This document shows positions 31,339 through 41,280 of a stretch of 64,000 nt of DNA, in pieces. Both the position numbers and the translations under genes were made by a program. Within the stretch, counting starts at the first letter, position 1, and each line of letters begins with the position of its first letter. The DNA is from Phyllobacterium calauticae. Its GTDB lineage: Bacteria; Pseudomonadota; Alphaproteobacteria; Rhizobiales; Rhizobiaceae. The DNA lies in NCBI RefSeq assembly GCF_019991125.1, contig NZ_JAGENB010000002.1, positions 1,010,772-1,074,771 on the forward strand. The letters are read 5' to 3'. Under the pieces are notes generated by a model that saw only the letters and a list, made by a program, of their open reading frames with translations, did no database searches and was not told where the DNA came from.

Positions 31339-32634
31339 ATGACAGACACCGCGACGCCCTCGAACACCCCGCACCGGGTGGTTATCGTCGGTGCCGGATT
31401 CGGCGGGCTGGAAGCCGCCAATTCGCTGCGCAATGCGGATGTCGCCGTCACCGTGGTCGACCAGCGCAATCACCATCTTTTCCAGCCGCTGCTCTATCAG
31501 GTCGCAACGTCGACGCTGGCGACGTCGGAAATTGCCTGGCCTATCCGGCATCTCCTGCGCAAATACAGCAATATCAAGACATTGCTTGGAACTGTTGAAA
31601 GCGCGGATACAGCTGCGCGGACCATTTCGACCGCCGATGGCGAGGTCATTCCCTATGACACGCTGGTGCTGGCGACAGGAGCCCGCCATGCCTATTTCGG
31701 CCATGACGACTGGGAGCCCTTTGCGCCGGGATTGAAGACGCTTGAAGATGCCACGACGATCCGCAGGCGTATTCTGACCGCCTTTGAAAAGGCCGAACGT
31801 GAGCCCGATCCGGCGCGCCGGGCGGCATTGCTGACCTTCGTCATCATCGGCGCCGGGCCGACGGGTGTGGAAATCGCCGGAACCATTGCCGATCTGGCGA
31901 GGGATACGCTGAAAGGTGAATTCCGGGTGATTGATCCCGCCATGGCGCGGGTGATCCTGATCGAAGGCGGGGAGCGCGTGCTTGGCGCCTTCGCGCCTGA
32001 CCTTTCCGCCTATGCGCAGCGGGCGCTCGAACAGCTCGGCGTGCAGGTGCATCTGGGCAATCCGGTGACAAGCTGCACGGCGGATGGCGTGGAATATGCA
32101 GGGCAATTTGTCGGCGCGGCGACGATCATCTGGGCTGCGGGTGTCCAGGCCTCTCCAGCGGCAAAATGGCTCGACGTACCGGCGGACCGGGCAGGGCGTG
32201 TTGCCGTCAACGACGATCTGACCGCTCCGGGGCATCCGGATATCTTTGTCATCGGCGATACGGCAACCGTCAAAAATGACGGCAAGGGCATGGTTCCCGG
32301 CATTGCGCCCGCTGCCAAGCAGCAGGGAATCCATGTGGCAAAAACAATCAGGGCGCGATTGGCCGGCGATGCCGCGCCAAAGCCTTTCCGCTATCGCCAT
32401 GCGGGCGATCTTGCAACAATCGGCAAGCGCGCGGCGGTGACGGATTTCGGCTGGATCAAGCTCAAGGGCTATGTCGCCTGGTGGCTATGGGGACTTGCCC
32501 ATATCTACTTCCTCATCGGCGTGCGCAACCGTCTTGCCGTGGCCATGAGCTGGCTGTGGATTTCCGTCAGCGGCACGCGCAGCGCCCGCCTGATCACGCA
32601 GAAGGACGCGGCGGAGGAAGATCACCTGAAATGA
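31339..32634 (+). CDS. ndh: Type II NADH dehydrogenase (NDH-2)
   Basis: The 431-residue flavoprotein oxidises NADH and reduces quinone without pumping protons. It has an FAD-binding GAGFGGLEAA at residues about 16-25, a second dinucleotide motif GAGPTGVEIAGTIADLA near 180, LYQVATSTLATSEIAWPIR near the quinone side, GDTA-type end motif IGDTATV and a C-terminal membrane-binding stretch (YVAWWLWGLAHIYFLIG). AAGGAACCTGCC gives the ribosome-binding site for ATG 31339. It ends one base before the convergent marC-like gene. Confidence 0.9.
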   Translation: MTDTATPSNTPHRVVIVGAGFGGLEAANSLRNADVAVTVVDQRNHHLFQPLLYQVATSTLATSEIAWPIRHLLRKYSNIKTLLGTVESADTAARTISTADGEVIPYDTLVLATGARHAYFGHDDWEPFAPGLKTLEDATTIRRRILTAFEKAEREPDPARRAALLTFVIIGAGPTGVEIAGTIADLARDTLKGEFRVIDPAMARVILIEGGERVLGAFAPDLSAYAQRALEQLGVQVHLGNPVTSCTADGVEYAGQFVGAATIIWAAGVQASPAAKWLDVPADRAGRVAVNDDLTAPGHPDIFVIGDTATVKNDGKGMVPGIAPAAKQQGIHVAKTIRARLAGDAAPKPFRYRHAGDLATIGKRAAVTDFGWIKLKGYVAWWLWGLAHIYFLIGVRNRLAVAMSWLWISVSGTRSARLITQKDAAEEDHLK

Positions 32635-32635
32635 T

Positions 32636-33265
32636 TCATGTCGTGATGAAGGTCTTGATGCCGTCCGCCACGAATTGCACCGCCAATGCCGCGAGGATGA
32701 CCCCCAGAAGGCGTGTCAGGATCGAGCGGCCTGTTTCACCCAGAAAGCGGTCGACGCGCTCAGCGAGGAAAAACACGACATAGGATGCGGCGATGCAGAT
32801 CAGGATGATGCCGATCAGCGCCAGCCGCGATGTCGGCTCGGACAAGGTGCCGGCCAGCAGGATGGTCGCGGAGATGGCGCCGGGACCGGCAATCAGCGGA
32901 ATGGCGAGCGGAAAGGCGGCGATATTACGGATATGATCCTTGGTGATGGCAACGGTGGCGCTCTTCTCGTGCCGCTCCTGGCGTTTTTCGAAAATCATCT
33001 CGAAGGCGATCCAGAACAGGAGCAGGCCGCCGGCAATCCGGAAGGCGCCGATGGTGATGCCGAACAGCGCCAGGATCTGTGCGCCCGCTACGGCGAAGAT
33101 CGTCAGCACGACAAAGGCGGTGATGCTGGCACGCAGGGCAACCTGGCCGCGCTCCTTGCGATTCATGCCCCTGGTCAGCGCCAGAAACAGCGGCGCCAGT
33201 CCCGGTGGATCGATCGTCACCATGAGGGTAACGAGCGCATTGAGCAGGGTGTCATAAAGCGCCAC
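32636..33265 (-). CDS. MarC family integral membrane protein
   Basis: The 209-residue protein has six hydrophobic segments with the MarC pattern: MVTIDPPGLAPLFLALTRGM, ALFGITIGAFRIAGGLLLFWIAFEM, FPLAIPLIAGPGAISATILLA and the end LTRLLGVILAALAVQFVADGI. Despite the name, E. coli MarC is not shown to be a drug pump, and substrates of the family are mostly unknown. It is convergent with ndh, with stop codons one base apart. Confidence 0.88.
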   Translation of the reverse strand: MALYDTLLNALVTLMVTIDPPGLAPLFLALTRGMNRKERGQVALRASITAFVVLTIFAVAGAQILALFGITIGAFRIAGGLLLFWIAFEMIFEKRQERHEKSATVAITKDHIRNIAAFPLAIPLIAGPGAISATILLAGTLSEPTSRLALIGIILICIAASYVVFFLAERVDRFLGETGRSILTRLLGVILAALAVQFVADGIKTFITT

Positions 33266-33494
33266 GATTTTGCTTTTCTTCTCTGATTGAAGCTGAGCCA
33301 GAGTAGCGGATTCGGGGTTAAGCGTCGATAAAGTTGGGATTTTGCAACCAAGTTTTTCACCGATTGAAATGAACTGTTGTATCTTATTGAAAACAAAGGG
33401 TTTTCATCTGTGTACTGTGGCGCCGCCGGTTGGCTTTTACGTTGAAAAGCCGCTATAAGATGAAGATTGATTCTATACGAAAGATGAGTGCCTC

Positions 33495-36305
33495 GTGTCT
33501 GAACTAACCCCACCATCCGGCCCAGAAGACGATAAACCAGGCGGAAATTTCGGCATTGAGCCAATTTCCATTATCGAGGAGATGCAAAGCTCCTATCTCT
33601 CCTATGCCATGAGCGTGATTGTCAGCCGCGCACTGCCTGACGTGCGTGATGGTCTGAAGCCGGTGCACCGGCGCATCCTGCATGCGATGAACGAAATGGG
33701 CCTGTCCTGGAACAGATCCTACCGTAAATCCGCCGGTGTGGTCGGTGAGGTCATGGGTAAATACCATCCCCACGGCGACGCCTCGATCTACGACGCTTTG
33801 GTGCGCATGGCGCAGGACTGGTCGCTGCGCGATCCGCTGGTCGACGGGCAGGGCAATTTCGGCTCCATCGATGGCGATTCCCCGGCGGCGATGCGTTACA
33901 CCGAGTGCCGTCTCGAAAAAGTGACGGAATCCCTGCTTGAGGATATCGACAAGGAAACGGTCGATTTCCAGGACAATTATGACGGCCGCGAGCAGGAGCC
34001 GGTGGTTCTCCCCGCCCGTTTCCCCAACCTGCTGGTCAATGGCTCCGGCGGTATTGCCGTGGGTATGGCGACCAATGTTCCGCCGCACAATCTGGCCGAG
34101 GTCATCAATGGCTGTATTGCCCTGATCGACAATCCGGCCATCGACCTGCCGGAACTGATGGAAATCATTCCGGGTCCGGATTTCCCGACGGGCGGCATTG
34201 TTCTCGGCCGTTCCGGCATTCATTCGGCCTACAGCACCGGCCGCGGCTCGATCCTGATGCGCGGCAAGGTCGCCATCGAAGCCATGCGCGGCGACCGCGA
34301 AGCCATCATCATCACCGAAGTGCCCTATCAGGTGAACAAGGCGACGATGATCGAAAAGATGGCCGATCTCGTGCGCGAAAAGCGCATCGAGGGCATTTCG
34401 GACATTCGCGACGAGTCCGACCGCGACGGTTACCGCGTGGTCGTCGAGCTGAAGCGCGATGCCGTTGCCGATGTCATCGTCAACCAGCTCTATCGCTTTA
34501 CCCCGCTGCAATCCTCGTTCGGCGCCAATATGGTGGCGCTCAATGGCGGCAAGCCGGGCCTGCTGAACCTGATGGACATTCTGCGCGCCTTTGTCGCCTT
34601 CCGTGAGGAAGTCGTCAGCCGCCGCACGAAATTCCTGCTGCGCAAGGCGCGCGACCGCGCGCATGTGTTGGTTGGTCTGGCGATTGCCGTTGCCAATATC
34701 GACGAGATCATCGCGCTGATCCGCCAGGCGCCCGATCCGGCAACGGCGCGCGATCAGTTGATGGAACGCCGCTGGCCGGCCAACGATGTGGCACCGCTGA
34801 TCACGCTGATCGCCGATCCGCGCCACACGCTCAATGACGACAACACCTACAATCTGTCGGAAGAGCAGGCACGCGCCATTCTCGATCTGCGCCTGCAGCG
34901 CCTGACCGCCCTCGGACGCGATGAAATCGCCGATGAACTCAATAGGATCGGCGTTGAAATCAAGGATTATCTCGAAATCCTCGCGTCGCGTCTGCGCATC
35001 ATGACCATCGTCAAGGACGAACTTGCCGCCATCCGCGACGAGTTTGGTACACCACGCCGCACGGAACTGACCGATGGCGGCGCTGACATGGACGACGAGG
35101 ACCTGATCGCCCGGGAAGACATGGTCGTGACCGTCAGCCATGCGGGTTACATCAAGCGTGTACCATTGACGACCTATCGCGCGCAGCGCCGTGGCGGCAA
35201 GGGCCGGTCCGGCGTGACCATGAAGGACGAGGATTTCGTCACACGGCTGTTCGTGGCCAATACCCACACGCCGATGCTGTTCTTCTCGTCGCGCGGCATT
35301 GTTTATAAGGAAAAGGTCTGGCGCCTGCCGATCGGCACGCCGCAGTCCCGCGGCAAGGCACTGATCAATATGCTGCCGCTGGAACAGGGCGAGCGCATCA
35401 CGACAATCATGCCGCTGCCCGAAGACGAGACAAGCTGGACCAATCTCGACGTCATGTTTGCCACGACGCGCGGCACCGTGCGCCGTAACAAGCTCTCTGA
35501 CTTCGTTCAGGTCAATCGCAACGGCAAGATTGCGATGAAGCTGGAAGAAGAAGGCGATGAAATCCTCGGCGTGGATACCTGTGACGAGTTCGACGATGTG
35601 CTGCTGACCGCTGCCGGCGGCCAGTGCATCCGTTTCCCCGTCACTGACGTACGCGTCTTTGCCGGCCGTAACTCCATCGGTGTCCGCGGTATCACGCTTG
35701 CCAAGGGCGATACGCTGATTTCGATGGCTATTCTGGCGCACGTGGATGCAACGCCAGCCGAACGCTCGGCCTATCTGAAGCAGGCAGCAGCGGACCGGCG
35801 TGCGCAGGGTGCGGATGATGTCGAGGAAATCGCGCTGGTCGGCGAAGAAGCCACGGATGTGGCTGATCTCAATGCCGAGCGTTATGCGGAACTGCGTGAT
35901 CGTGAAGAGACCGTTCTGACCGTCAGCGAGTTCGGTTATGGCAAGCGTTCGTCATCCTACGAATTCCGTGTCTCGGGACGCGGCGGCAAGGGTATCCGCG
36001 CAACGGATACATCGAAGACCGATGAAATCGGCAAGCTCGTGTCGCTGTTCCCGGTCGAGGCGTCGGATCAGATCCTGCTCGTCTCTGATCGCGGTCAGCT
36101 GATCCGCGTTCCGGTCAACGGCATTCGCATCGCCGGACGTTCCACAAAGGGCGTAACGATCTTCAATACAGCCGATGGCGAGAAGGTTGTGTCGGTCGAG
36201 CGGATTTCGGAAACCGATAGCGATGACGAAGAGCTCGAGGCGATTGTGCCGACCGAAGGCGGGGCGGATATAGTCGCTCCTGAGAGCGGTTCTGACGAGA
36301 GTTAG
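33495..36305 (+). CDS. gyrA: DNA gyrase subunit A
   Basis: The 936-residue subunit introduces negative supercoils with GyrB. N-terminal text [40 protein letters not shown] leads to the active-site Tyr135 in [10 protein letters not shown]. The GyrA-box QRRGGKG is present near residue 560. The quinolone pocket reads GDASIYD, so Ala96 stands where E. coli has Ser83. It is longer than E. coli GyrA because of an insertion in the C-terminal beta-pinwheel (about residues 750-800), usual in alphaproteobacteria. Start is GTG 33495; a tiny seven-codon out-of-frame ORF at 33484 overlaps it. Confidence 0.97.
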   Translation: MSELTPPSGPEDDKPGGNFGIEPISIIEEMQSSYLSYAMSVIVSRALPDVRDGLKPVHRRILHAMNEMGLSWNRSYRKSAGVVGEVMGKYHPHGDASIYDALVRMAQDWSLRDPLVDGQGNFGSIDGDSPAAMRYTECRLEKVTESLLEDIDKETVDFQDNYDGREQEPVVLPARFPNLLVNGSGGIAVGMATNVPPHNLAEVINGCIALIDNPAIDLPELMEIIPGPDFPTGGIVLGRSGIHSAYSTGRGSILMRGKVAIEAMRGDREAIIITEVPYQVNKATMIEKMADLVREKRIEGISDIRDESDRDGYRVVVELKRDAVADVIVNQLYRFTPLQSSFGANMVALNGGKPGLLNLMDILRAFVAFREEVVSRRTKFLLRKARDRAHVLVGLAIAVANIDEIIALIRQAPDPATARDQLMERRWPANDVAPLITLIADPRHTLNDDNTYNLSEEQARAILDLRLQRLTALGRDEIADELNRIGVEIKDYLEILASRLRIMTIVKDELAAIRDEFGTPRRTELTDGGADMDDEDLIAREDMVVTVSHAGYIKRVPLTTYRAQRRGGKGRSGVTMKDEDFVTRLFVANTHTPMLFFSSRGIVYKEKVWRLPIGTPQSRGKALINMLPLEQGERITTIMPLPEDETSWTNLDVMFATTRGTVRRNKLSDFVQVNRNGKIAMKLEEEGDEILGVDTCDEFDDVLLTAAGGQCIRFPVTDVRVFAGRNSIGVRGITLAKGDTLISMAILAHVDATPAERSAYLKQAAADRRAQGADDVEEIALVGEEATDVADLNAERYAELRDREETVLTVSEFGYGKRSSSYEFRVSGRGGKGIRATDTSKTDEIGKLVSLFPVEASDQILLVSDRGQLIRVPVNGIRIAGRSTKGVTIFNTADGEKVVSVERISETDSDDEELEAIVPTEGGADIVAPESGSDES

Positions 36306-36457
36306 AACCGCGAGCGGTCGTTCTGACCGTTCATGGGATAAACACCGAAGCGGGATGTCTTAACTTTGGCTTCCCGCTTTTTGTTTTCTTCCAACATCAT
36401 GACGACGGCGGAAACCATCATCGCGATCATCATGCCTACACTCAGAAGTACAAACAT
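36302..36457 (-). CDS. Small membrane protein ORF, 51 residues, opposite strand after gyrA
   Basis: ATG 36457 to TAA 36302 encodes 51 residues. The first 22 ([20 protein letters not shown] and two more) form one hydrophobic helix; the tail is basic and then polar ([20 protein letters not shown]...). An AAGGGA ribosome-binding site lies eight bases before ATG. The ORF overlaps the gyrA stop region by four bases on the other strand and contains the gyrA terminator. I recognise no family; a single-pass inner-membrane protein with a cytoplasmic basic tail is inferred. Its coding status is uncertain. Confidence 0.5.
   Translation of the reverse strand: MFVLLSVGMMIAMMVSAVVMMLEENKKREAKVKTSRFGVYPMNGQNDRSRF
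36348..36387 (+). terminator. Terminator of gyrA
   Basis: AAGCGGGA (36348-36355) pairs with TCCCGCTT (36372-36379), followed by TTTTGTTTTCTT. The loop of 16 bases is longish. Confidence 0.78.
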
Positions 36458-36654
36458 TCATTTATCCCTTCAATCTTCAGCTTTCCTGTGATTAACAACG
36501 CAATAGGGGCCGAAAGGTTTCATTTTCTGCGTTCTTTATAGTTGGCGGGAACTGAATGCTTGCTGATACGCCCGTTCATCTTCCGTTCATTTATCCTGAA
36601 GGGAGGACTCTTTCCGGCCATTGAAAGCGCCCGATAAAACGGCTAGGAGACGGT

Positions 36655-37146
36655 ATGACAATCGCAATTTACGCCGGATCCTTCGACCCGATCACCAATG
36701 GACATATGGATGTCCTGCAGGGCTCGTTGCGCCTTGCCGACAAGGTATTTGTGGCCATCGGGATTCATCCGGGCAAGGCGCCGCTGTTTTCCTTCGACGA
36801 GCGCGTGGACCTGATCAAACGGGTTGCTGCGGATGTTTTCGGCAAGGACAGCCAGCGGCTCGAGGTGGTGTCCTTCGATGGTCTGCTGATTGATGCCGCC
36901 CGCAAACACGGCGCTTTCCTGATGGTGCGTGGCCTGCGGGACGGCACGGATCTCGATTACGAGATGCAGATGGCCGGCATGAACGGCACGATGGCGCCGG
37001 AGCTGCAAACCGTGTTCCTGCCGGCTGATCCTTCGGTCCGCACGATTACTGCCACATTGGTCCGCCAGATTGCGGCCATGGGCGGCGACGTCCGGCATTT
37101 TGCTCCCGCTCTTGTCGCCGAGGCGCTCAGGGCCAAATTCAAATAG
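36655..37146 (+). CDS. coaD: Phosphopantetheine adenylyltransferase
   Basis: The 163-residue enzyme makes dephospho-CoA from 4'-phosphopantetheine and ATP, the next-to-last step of CoA synthesis. The nucleotidyl-transferase motif is [13 protein letters not shown] at residues 7-19; [12 protein letters not shown] near 95-106 and the ISSTxVR-like end [15 protein letters not shown](D)V complete the pattern. TAGGAGACGGT provides a strong ribosome-binding site. The upstream 36458-36654 region shows no gene or hairpin that I can support. Confidence 0.95.
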   Translation: MTIAIYAGSFDPITNGHMDVLQGSLRLADKVFVAIGIHPGKAPLFSFDERVDLIKRVAADVFGKDSQRLEVVSFDGLLIDAARKHGAFLMVRGLRDGTDLDYEMQMAGMNGTMAPELQTVFLPADPSVRTITATLVRQIAAMGGDVRHFAPALVAEALRAKFK

Positions 37147-37184
37147 GGCTTTCTTCTCATCCCCATCCGTTGGAGACTTTCTGT

Positions 37185-37769
37185 ATGTCCGTATTTCGCA
37201 CTGCGCTTCTTGTGGCAGCCGTTTCTTCCCTGTCTTTTGCTGCTTTGACCCCAAGCTGGGCCGATGACCAGAACACCATGACGATCAAGCTGAAGGACGG
37301 CGACGTCAAGATCGAGCTGCGTCCCGACCTTGCGCCGAAACATGTCGAGCAGATCAAGGCGCTGGCCAAGGAAGGTGCCTACAACAATGTCGTGTTCCAC
37401 CGCGTCATTCCCGGCTTCATGGCCCAGACCGGTGACGTGCAGTATGGCAATACCGAAAAGGGCTACAATCAGGCAGCCGCTGGAACCGGCGGGTCGAAGC
37501 GTCCGGACCTGCCTGCCGAGTTCTCGAAGGAACCCTTCGTGCGCGGCACCGTCGGCATGGCACGCTCGTCCAACCCGAATTCGGCCAATTCGCAGTTCTT
37601 CATCATGTTCGACAAGGGCGCATTCCTGAACGGCCAGTATACGGTCGTGGGCAAAGTGACGAGCGGCATGGAAGCTGTCGACAAGATCAAAAAAGGCAAT
37701 GAAGCGCAGAATGGCGCCGTTGAAAATCCGGACAAGATGATCAAGGTCACTGTCGGTCCGGCAAAATAA
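37185..37769 (+). CDS. Peptidyl-prolyl cis-trans isomerase, cyclophilin type, periplasmic
   Basis: The 194-residue precursor has a signal peptide (ALLVAAVSSLSFAALTPSWA-D, cleavage near residue 27) and a cyclophilin core with VFHRVIPGFMAQTGDVQYG, GTVGMARSSNPNSANSQFFIMF and GQYTVVGKVTSGM; the catalytic Arg lies in FHRVI. It speeds proline isomerisation of exported proteins. ATG 37185 is chosen with TGGAG upstream. It is the first of two tandem cyclophilin genes, 22 bases before the second. Confidence 0.93.
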   Translation: MSVFRTALLVAAVSSLSFAALTPSWADDQNTMTIKLKDGDVKIELRPDLAPKHVEQIKALAKEGAYNNVVFHRVIPGFMAQTGDVQYGNTEKGYNQAAAGTGGSKRPDLPAEFSKEPFVRGTVGMARSSNPNSANSQFFIMFDKGAFLNGQYTVVGKVTSGMEAVDKIKKGNEAQNGAVENPDKMIKVTVGPAK

Positions 37770-37791
37770 TCTAACAAAGGAGATGCCGGAA

Positions 37792-38301
37792 ATGGCTTAC
37801 AAAGATCCAGAAAACACGATCCTGCTCGAAACCACCAAGGGCAATGTCGTCATCGAACTCTACCCAGATCTCGCACCCGGCCATGTCGAGCGCATCAAGG
37901 AACTGGCACGCGAAGGCGCCTATGACGGCGTCGTCTTCCACCGCGTCATCGATGGTTTCATGGCGCAGACCGGCGACGTGAAGTTCGGCAAGAAGGGCGG
38001 TTCGTCGTTCAATCCGTCGCGTGCGGGCATGGGCGGTTCGGAAAGGCCGGACCTGAAGGCAGAGTTCTCCAACGCCAATCACGGCCGCGGCGCGTGCTCG
38101 ATGGCCCGTTCGCAGAACCCGAATTCGGCCAATTCCCAGTTCTTCATCTGCTTCGACGATGCGGGCTTCCTCAATCGCCAGTACACGGTTTGGGGCCAGG
38201 TCATCGAAGGCATGGACAATGTCGACAAGATCAAGCGCGGCGAGCCCGTACAGGATCCGGATTCGATCGTTTCCATGCGCGTTGCCGCAGACGCCGAATA
38301 A
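37792..38301 (+). CDS. ppiB: Peptidyl-prolyl cis-trans isomerase, cyclophilin type, cytoplasmic
   Basis: The 169-residue protein lacks a signal peptide and so is the cytoplasmic form. The core repeats that of the gene before it: VFHRVIDGFMAQTGDVKFGKKGG, ACSMARSQNPNSANSQFFICF and NRQYTVWGQVIEGMDNV. AAGGAG nine bases upstream selects ATG 37792 over ATG 37783, which abuts it. Tandem duplication followed by relocation of one copy to the periplasm is the likely history. It is 17 bases before queA. Confidence 0.94.
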   Translation: MAYKDPENTILLETTKGNVVIELYPDLAPGHVERIKELAREGAYDGVVFHRVIDGFMAQTGDVKFGKKGGSSFNPSRAGMGGSERPDLKAEFSNANHGRGACSMARSQNPNSANSQFFICFDDAGFLNRQYTVWGQVIEGMDNVDKIKRGEPVQDPDSIVSMRVAADAE

Positions 38302-38318
38302 GATCGCATTGACAGACC

Positions 38319-39398
38319 ATGCGTGTTGATCTTTTCGATTTTGATCTGCCGGAAGAAAACATCGCATTGAGACCTGCAGAGCCGCGCGATTCAGCGCGGC
38401 TTTTGCTTGTGAAAGCGGACAGTTCCGGATTTGACGACAGTACCGTTCGCAATCTCGGCGATTTTCTGCGCCCTGGCGATGCTCTCGTTTTCAATGATAC
38501 CAAGGTGATACCCGCACAGCTTGAAGGGTTTCGCGAGCGCGAGGGTGTAAAGGCTCAGATCAGTGCGACGCTGCATATGCGGGCGGGACCGGATCGCTGG
38601 AAAGCGTTCCTGCGTCCGGCAAAACGCATCAAGCAGGGCGAGAGGATCGATTTCGGTCACGGTAACAATGCCTGCCTGCTCGGGTCGTTGCAGGCCACTG
38701 TCGCCGAAAAGGGCGATGCGGGCGAAGTCCTGCTGGTGTTTGATTTCAGCGGCGCCGATCTTGATCAGGCCATTGCGGCGGTCGGGCATATCCCGCTGCC
38801 GCCCTATATCGCCTCCAAGCGGGCGGAAGATGGCCGCGACAAGGAGGATTACCAGACCGTTTATGCCCGCGAGGAAGGTGCCGTTGCCGCACCCACGGCG
38901 GGACTGCACTTTACCCCTGATTTGCTGGACGATCTGAAAAAGCGCGGCATCGAAGAGCACTTCGTCACGCTGCATGTGGGCGCGGGCACATTTCTGCCTG
39001 TCAAGGCGGACGATACGGCAGACCACAAGATGCATGCGGAAATCGGCCATGTGGACCAGAAGACGGCGGATGCACTCAACGCCGTGAAGGCGCGGGGCGG
39101 GCGCATTGTCAGCGTCGGCACGACCTCGCTGCGTTTGCTGGAAAGCGCGACGGGCGAAGATGGTATCATCCGGGCATGGTCGGGCCCGACGGATATTTTC
39201 ATCACGCCGGGTTACAGGTTCCGGGCGGTTGACCTGCTGATGACCAATTTCCACCTGCCGAAATCGACACTGTTCATGCTGGTGTCAGCCTTCAGCGGCT
39301 TCGAGCGCATGCATGCGGCCTATGCCCATGCGATCAAAAATCACTACCGCTTCTATTCCTATGGCGATGCAAGCCTGTTATGGCGATCCGCATCATGA
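38319..39398 (+). CDS. queA: S-adenosylmethionine:tRNA ribosyltransferase-isomerase
   Basis: The 359-residue enzyme adds the cyclopentenediol ring to 7-aminomethyl-7-deazaguanine in tRNA. Signatures are [84 protein letters not shown] and the end [19 protein letters not shown]. Its end overlaps the start of tgt by four bases (ATGA), so the two queuosine genes are coupled. Confidence 0.97.
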   Translation: MRVDLFDFDLPEENIALRPAEPRDSARLLLVKADSSGFDDSTVRNLGDFLRPGDALVFNDTKVIPAQLEGFREREGVKAQISATLHMRAGPDRWKAFLRPAKRIKQGERIDFGHGNNACLLGSLQATVAEKGDAGEVLLVFDFSGADLDQAIAAVGHIPLPPYIASKRAEDGRDKEDYQTVYAREEGAVAAPTAGLHFTPDLLDDLKKRGIEEHFVTLHVGAGTFLPVKADDTADHKMHAEIGHVDQKTADALNAVKARGGRIVSVGTTSLRLLESATGEDGIIRAWSGPTDIFITPGYRFRAVDLLMTNFHLPKSTLFMLVSAFSGFERMHAAYAHAIKNHYRFYSYGDASLLWRSAS

Positions 39399-40528
39399 CA
39401 GAAAATTTTGAATTCAAACTGATCGCAACCGATGGCAAGGCCCGGCGCGGTGAAATCACCATGCCGCGCGGCACTGTCCGCACGCCCGCCTTCATGCCGG
39501 TCGGCACGGCGGGCACGGTCAAGGCCATGTATATGGACCAGGTTGCCGAACTCGGCGCCGATATCATTCTCGGCAACACCTATCACCTGATGCTGCGCCC
39601 GAGCGCCGAACGGATTGCAAAACTCGGCGGACTGCACGATTTTGCCCGCTGGCCCGGACCGATCCTGACGGATTCCGGCGGTTTCCAGGTCATGTCGCTG
39701 GCGCAACTGCGCAAGCTCGACGAAAAGGGCGTGACTTTCCGCTCGCATATCGACGGGCGTGCCCATGAGATGAGCCCGGAACGCTCGATTGAAATCCAGG
39801 GGCTGCTGGATTCCGATATCCAGATGCAGCTGGACGAATGCGTTGCCCTGCCGTCAACACCGAAAGATATCCAGCGCGCCATGGAACTGTCGCTGCGCTG
39901 GGCGGAACGCTGCAAGACGGCATTCGGCAACCAGCCGGGGAAAGCCATGTTCGGCATCGTGCAGGGCGGCGATGTGCCGGATCTGCGCATCCGCTCGGCG
40001 CAGGCGCTGAAGGCGATGGATCTGAAGGGATATGCCGTCGGCGGTCTCGCGGTCGGCGAACCGCAGGAGGTCATGCTCGACATGCTGGATGTGACCTGTC
40101 CCGAACTTCCCCAGGAAAAGCCGCGCTATCTCATGGGTGTGGGCACGCCCGACGACATCCTGAAATCAGTGGCGCGCGGCATCGACATGTTCGATTGCGT
40201 GATGCCGACACGGGCAGGGCGGCATGGCCTGGCCTTTACCCGCCGCGGCAAGGTCAATCTGCGCAATGCGCGCCATGCGGATGATCCGCGCCCGCTGGAT
40301 GAGGAATCCTCATGCCCGGCCGCACGCGATTACAGCCGCGCCTATCTGCATCATCTGGTCAAATCGGGTGAAGCGCTGGGCGGCATGCTGCTGACATGGA
40401 ACAATCTGGCCTATTACCAGCAGCATATGCAGGGTATCCGCGATGCCATCGAAGCAAAGCGCTTTGATGCTTTCAGCGCGGAAACCCAGGCCGCCTGGGC
40501 CGAGGGTGACATTAAGCCCTATGCCTGA
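39395..40528 (+). CDS. tgt: Queuine/preQ1 tRNA-ribosyltransferase
   Basis: The 377-residue TIM-barrel enzyme exchanges guanine-34 for preQ1 in GUN-anticodon tRNAs. Visible are [22 protein letters not shown], the nucleophile region [12 protein letters not shown] with catalytic Asp, SEIQ-like [38 protein letters not shown] and [16 protein letters not shown]. The zinc ligands are usually CxCxxC plus His near the C-terminus; here the segment reads [16 protein letters not shown], so only part of that pattern is obvious. ATG 39395 is coupled to queA. It ends exactly where the convergent TetR gene stops (TGATCA). Confidence 0.94.
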   Translation: MTENFEFKLIATDGKARRGEITMPRGTVRTPAFMPVGTAGTVKAMYMDQVAELGADIILGNTYHLMLRPSAERIAKLGGLHDFARWPGPILTDSGGFQVMSLAQLRKLDEKGVTFRSHIDGRAHEMSPERSIEIQGLLDSDIQMQLDECVALPSTPKDIQRAMELSLRWAERCKTAFGNQPGKAMFGIVQGGDVPDLRIRSAQALKAMDLKGYAVGGLAVGEPQEVMLDMLDVTCPELPQEKPRYLMGVGTPDDILKSVARGIDMFDCVMPTRAGRHGLAFTRRGKVNLRNARHADDPRPLDEESSCPAARDYSRAYLHHLVKSGEALGGMLLTWNNLAYYQQHMQGIRDAIEAKRFDAFSAETQAAWAEGDIKPYA

Positions 40529-41107
40529 TCAGCCGGTAGCCGGTTGGGACGGCTTGTCGGGGTCGCACGGCGCGAAGAGCTGACGCAGGCCGTCAATGGC
40601 CGCGATCTGGTCTTCGTGGGTGAGGGTATCCATATCCAGCAGTTTCAAACTGCGCAAACCCTCGATGGTCAGGAACGCGATGAGGGCCATGGTCGGGTCC
40701 TCCGAGTTCTCCTTCATGCGGTCCAGCAATTGCTTGTTGTAGCGACGGATCGGATCAATGAAGCTTGGATCATTGGCAATGGCTGCCAGAATGCCAGAAG
40801 GCTCCGGCTCATTGAGCACAAATTCAGCGCGATAGACCTCGATGCAGGCCTGAACCACACTGTTCACCTTGTGGTTGCGGCGTGCTTCCTGCATGCGCAG
40901 GGATTCGTCGAATTCAGCGACGTGGTGTTCGACCAGCGCTTCCAGAAGCTTGGCTTTGGTCGGGAAGGTGTAGAGCAGGCCGCCCTTCGACAGCCCGGCG
41001 CGCCGTGCGACGGCATCAAGGGAGAGATGGACCGGACCAACCTCCATGGCAATCTCCGCAGCAGCCTGCAGAATCTTATCTTTGGTGGTGAGAGTGGCCG
41101 CCCGCAT
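40529..41107 (-). CDS. TetR family regulator of the adjacent RND pump
   Basis: The 192-residue protein has an N-terminal helix-turn-helix (TKDKILQAAAEIAMEVGPVHLSLDAVARRAGLSKGGLLYTFPTKAKLLEAL) and an all-helical ligand domain. It diverges from the membrane-fusion gene at 41281; a perfect palindrome in the gap is a fitting operator. The arrangement resembles bepR-bepDE of Brucella, but equivalence is not shown. Likely a repressor released by a drug or membrane signal. Confidence 0.85.
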   Translation of the reverse strand: MRAATLTTKDKILQAAAEIAMEVGPVHLSLDAVARRAGLSKGGLLYTFPTKAKLLEALVEHHVAEFDESLRMQEARRNHKVNSVVQACIEVYRAEFVLNEPEPSGILAAIANDPSFIDPIRRYNKQLLDRMKENSEDPTMALIAFLTIEGLRSLKLLDMDTLTHEDQIAAIDGLRQLFAPCDPDKPSQPATG

Positions 41108-41162
41108 TCCGTTCCTTTTTCTACAACTTTGGGTCCATAAGGGATTCCGCTTCTATTGACTT

Positions 41163-41178
41163 TACCGTCCGGACGGTA
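41163..41178. promoter_or_regulatory. Operator palindrome for the TetR regulator
   Basis: TACCGTCCGGACGGTA is a perfect 16-base palindrome, preceded by a -35-like TTGACT (41156-41161) so that the palindrome fills the 17-base spacer of a promoter toward the pump genes. Repressor binding here would block that promoter. Confidence 0.78.
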
Positions 41179-41280
41179 CAGTAAAGTGCGCGTGGCAATC
41201 AAGTCCACATCACGTTATTCTCATTTGACAGGCTAGCAACAAACTTTGCTGGCCATTGTTTTGTTGCGGAGCGGTTCCTG

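Noticed and set aside
33484-33507. Seven-codon ORF overlapping the gyrA start as regulatory leader peptide
   Set aside because: It has no clear ribosome-binding site and no composition pattern; likely chance.
33504-35741. 745-codon open frame opposite gyrA, and similar ones opposite secY, the RND pump, uvrA and glnA
   Set aside because: All mirror conserved genes in the complementary strand and have His/Arg/Asp-rich, unstructured products.
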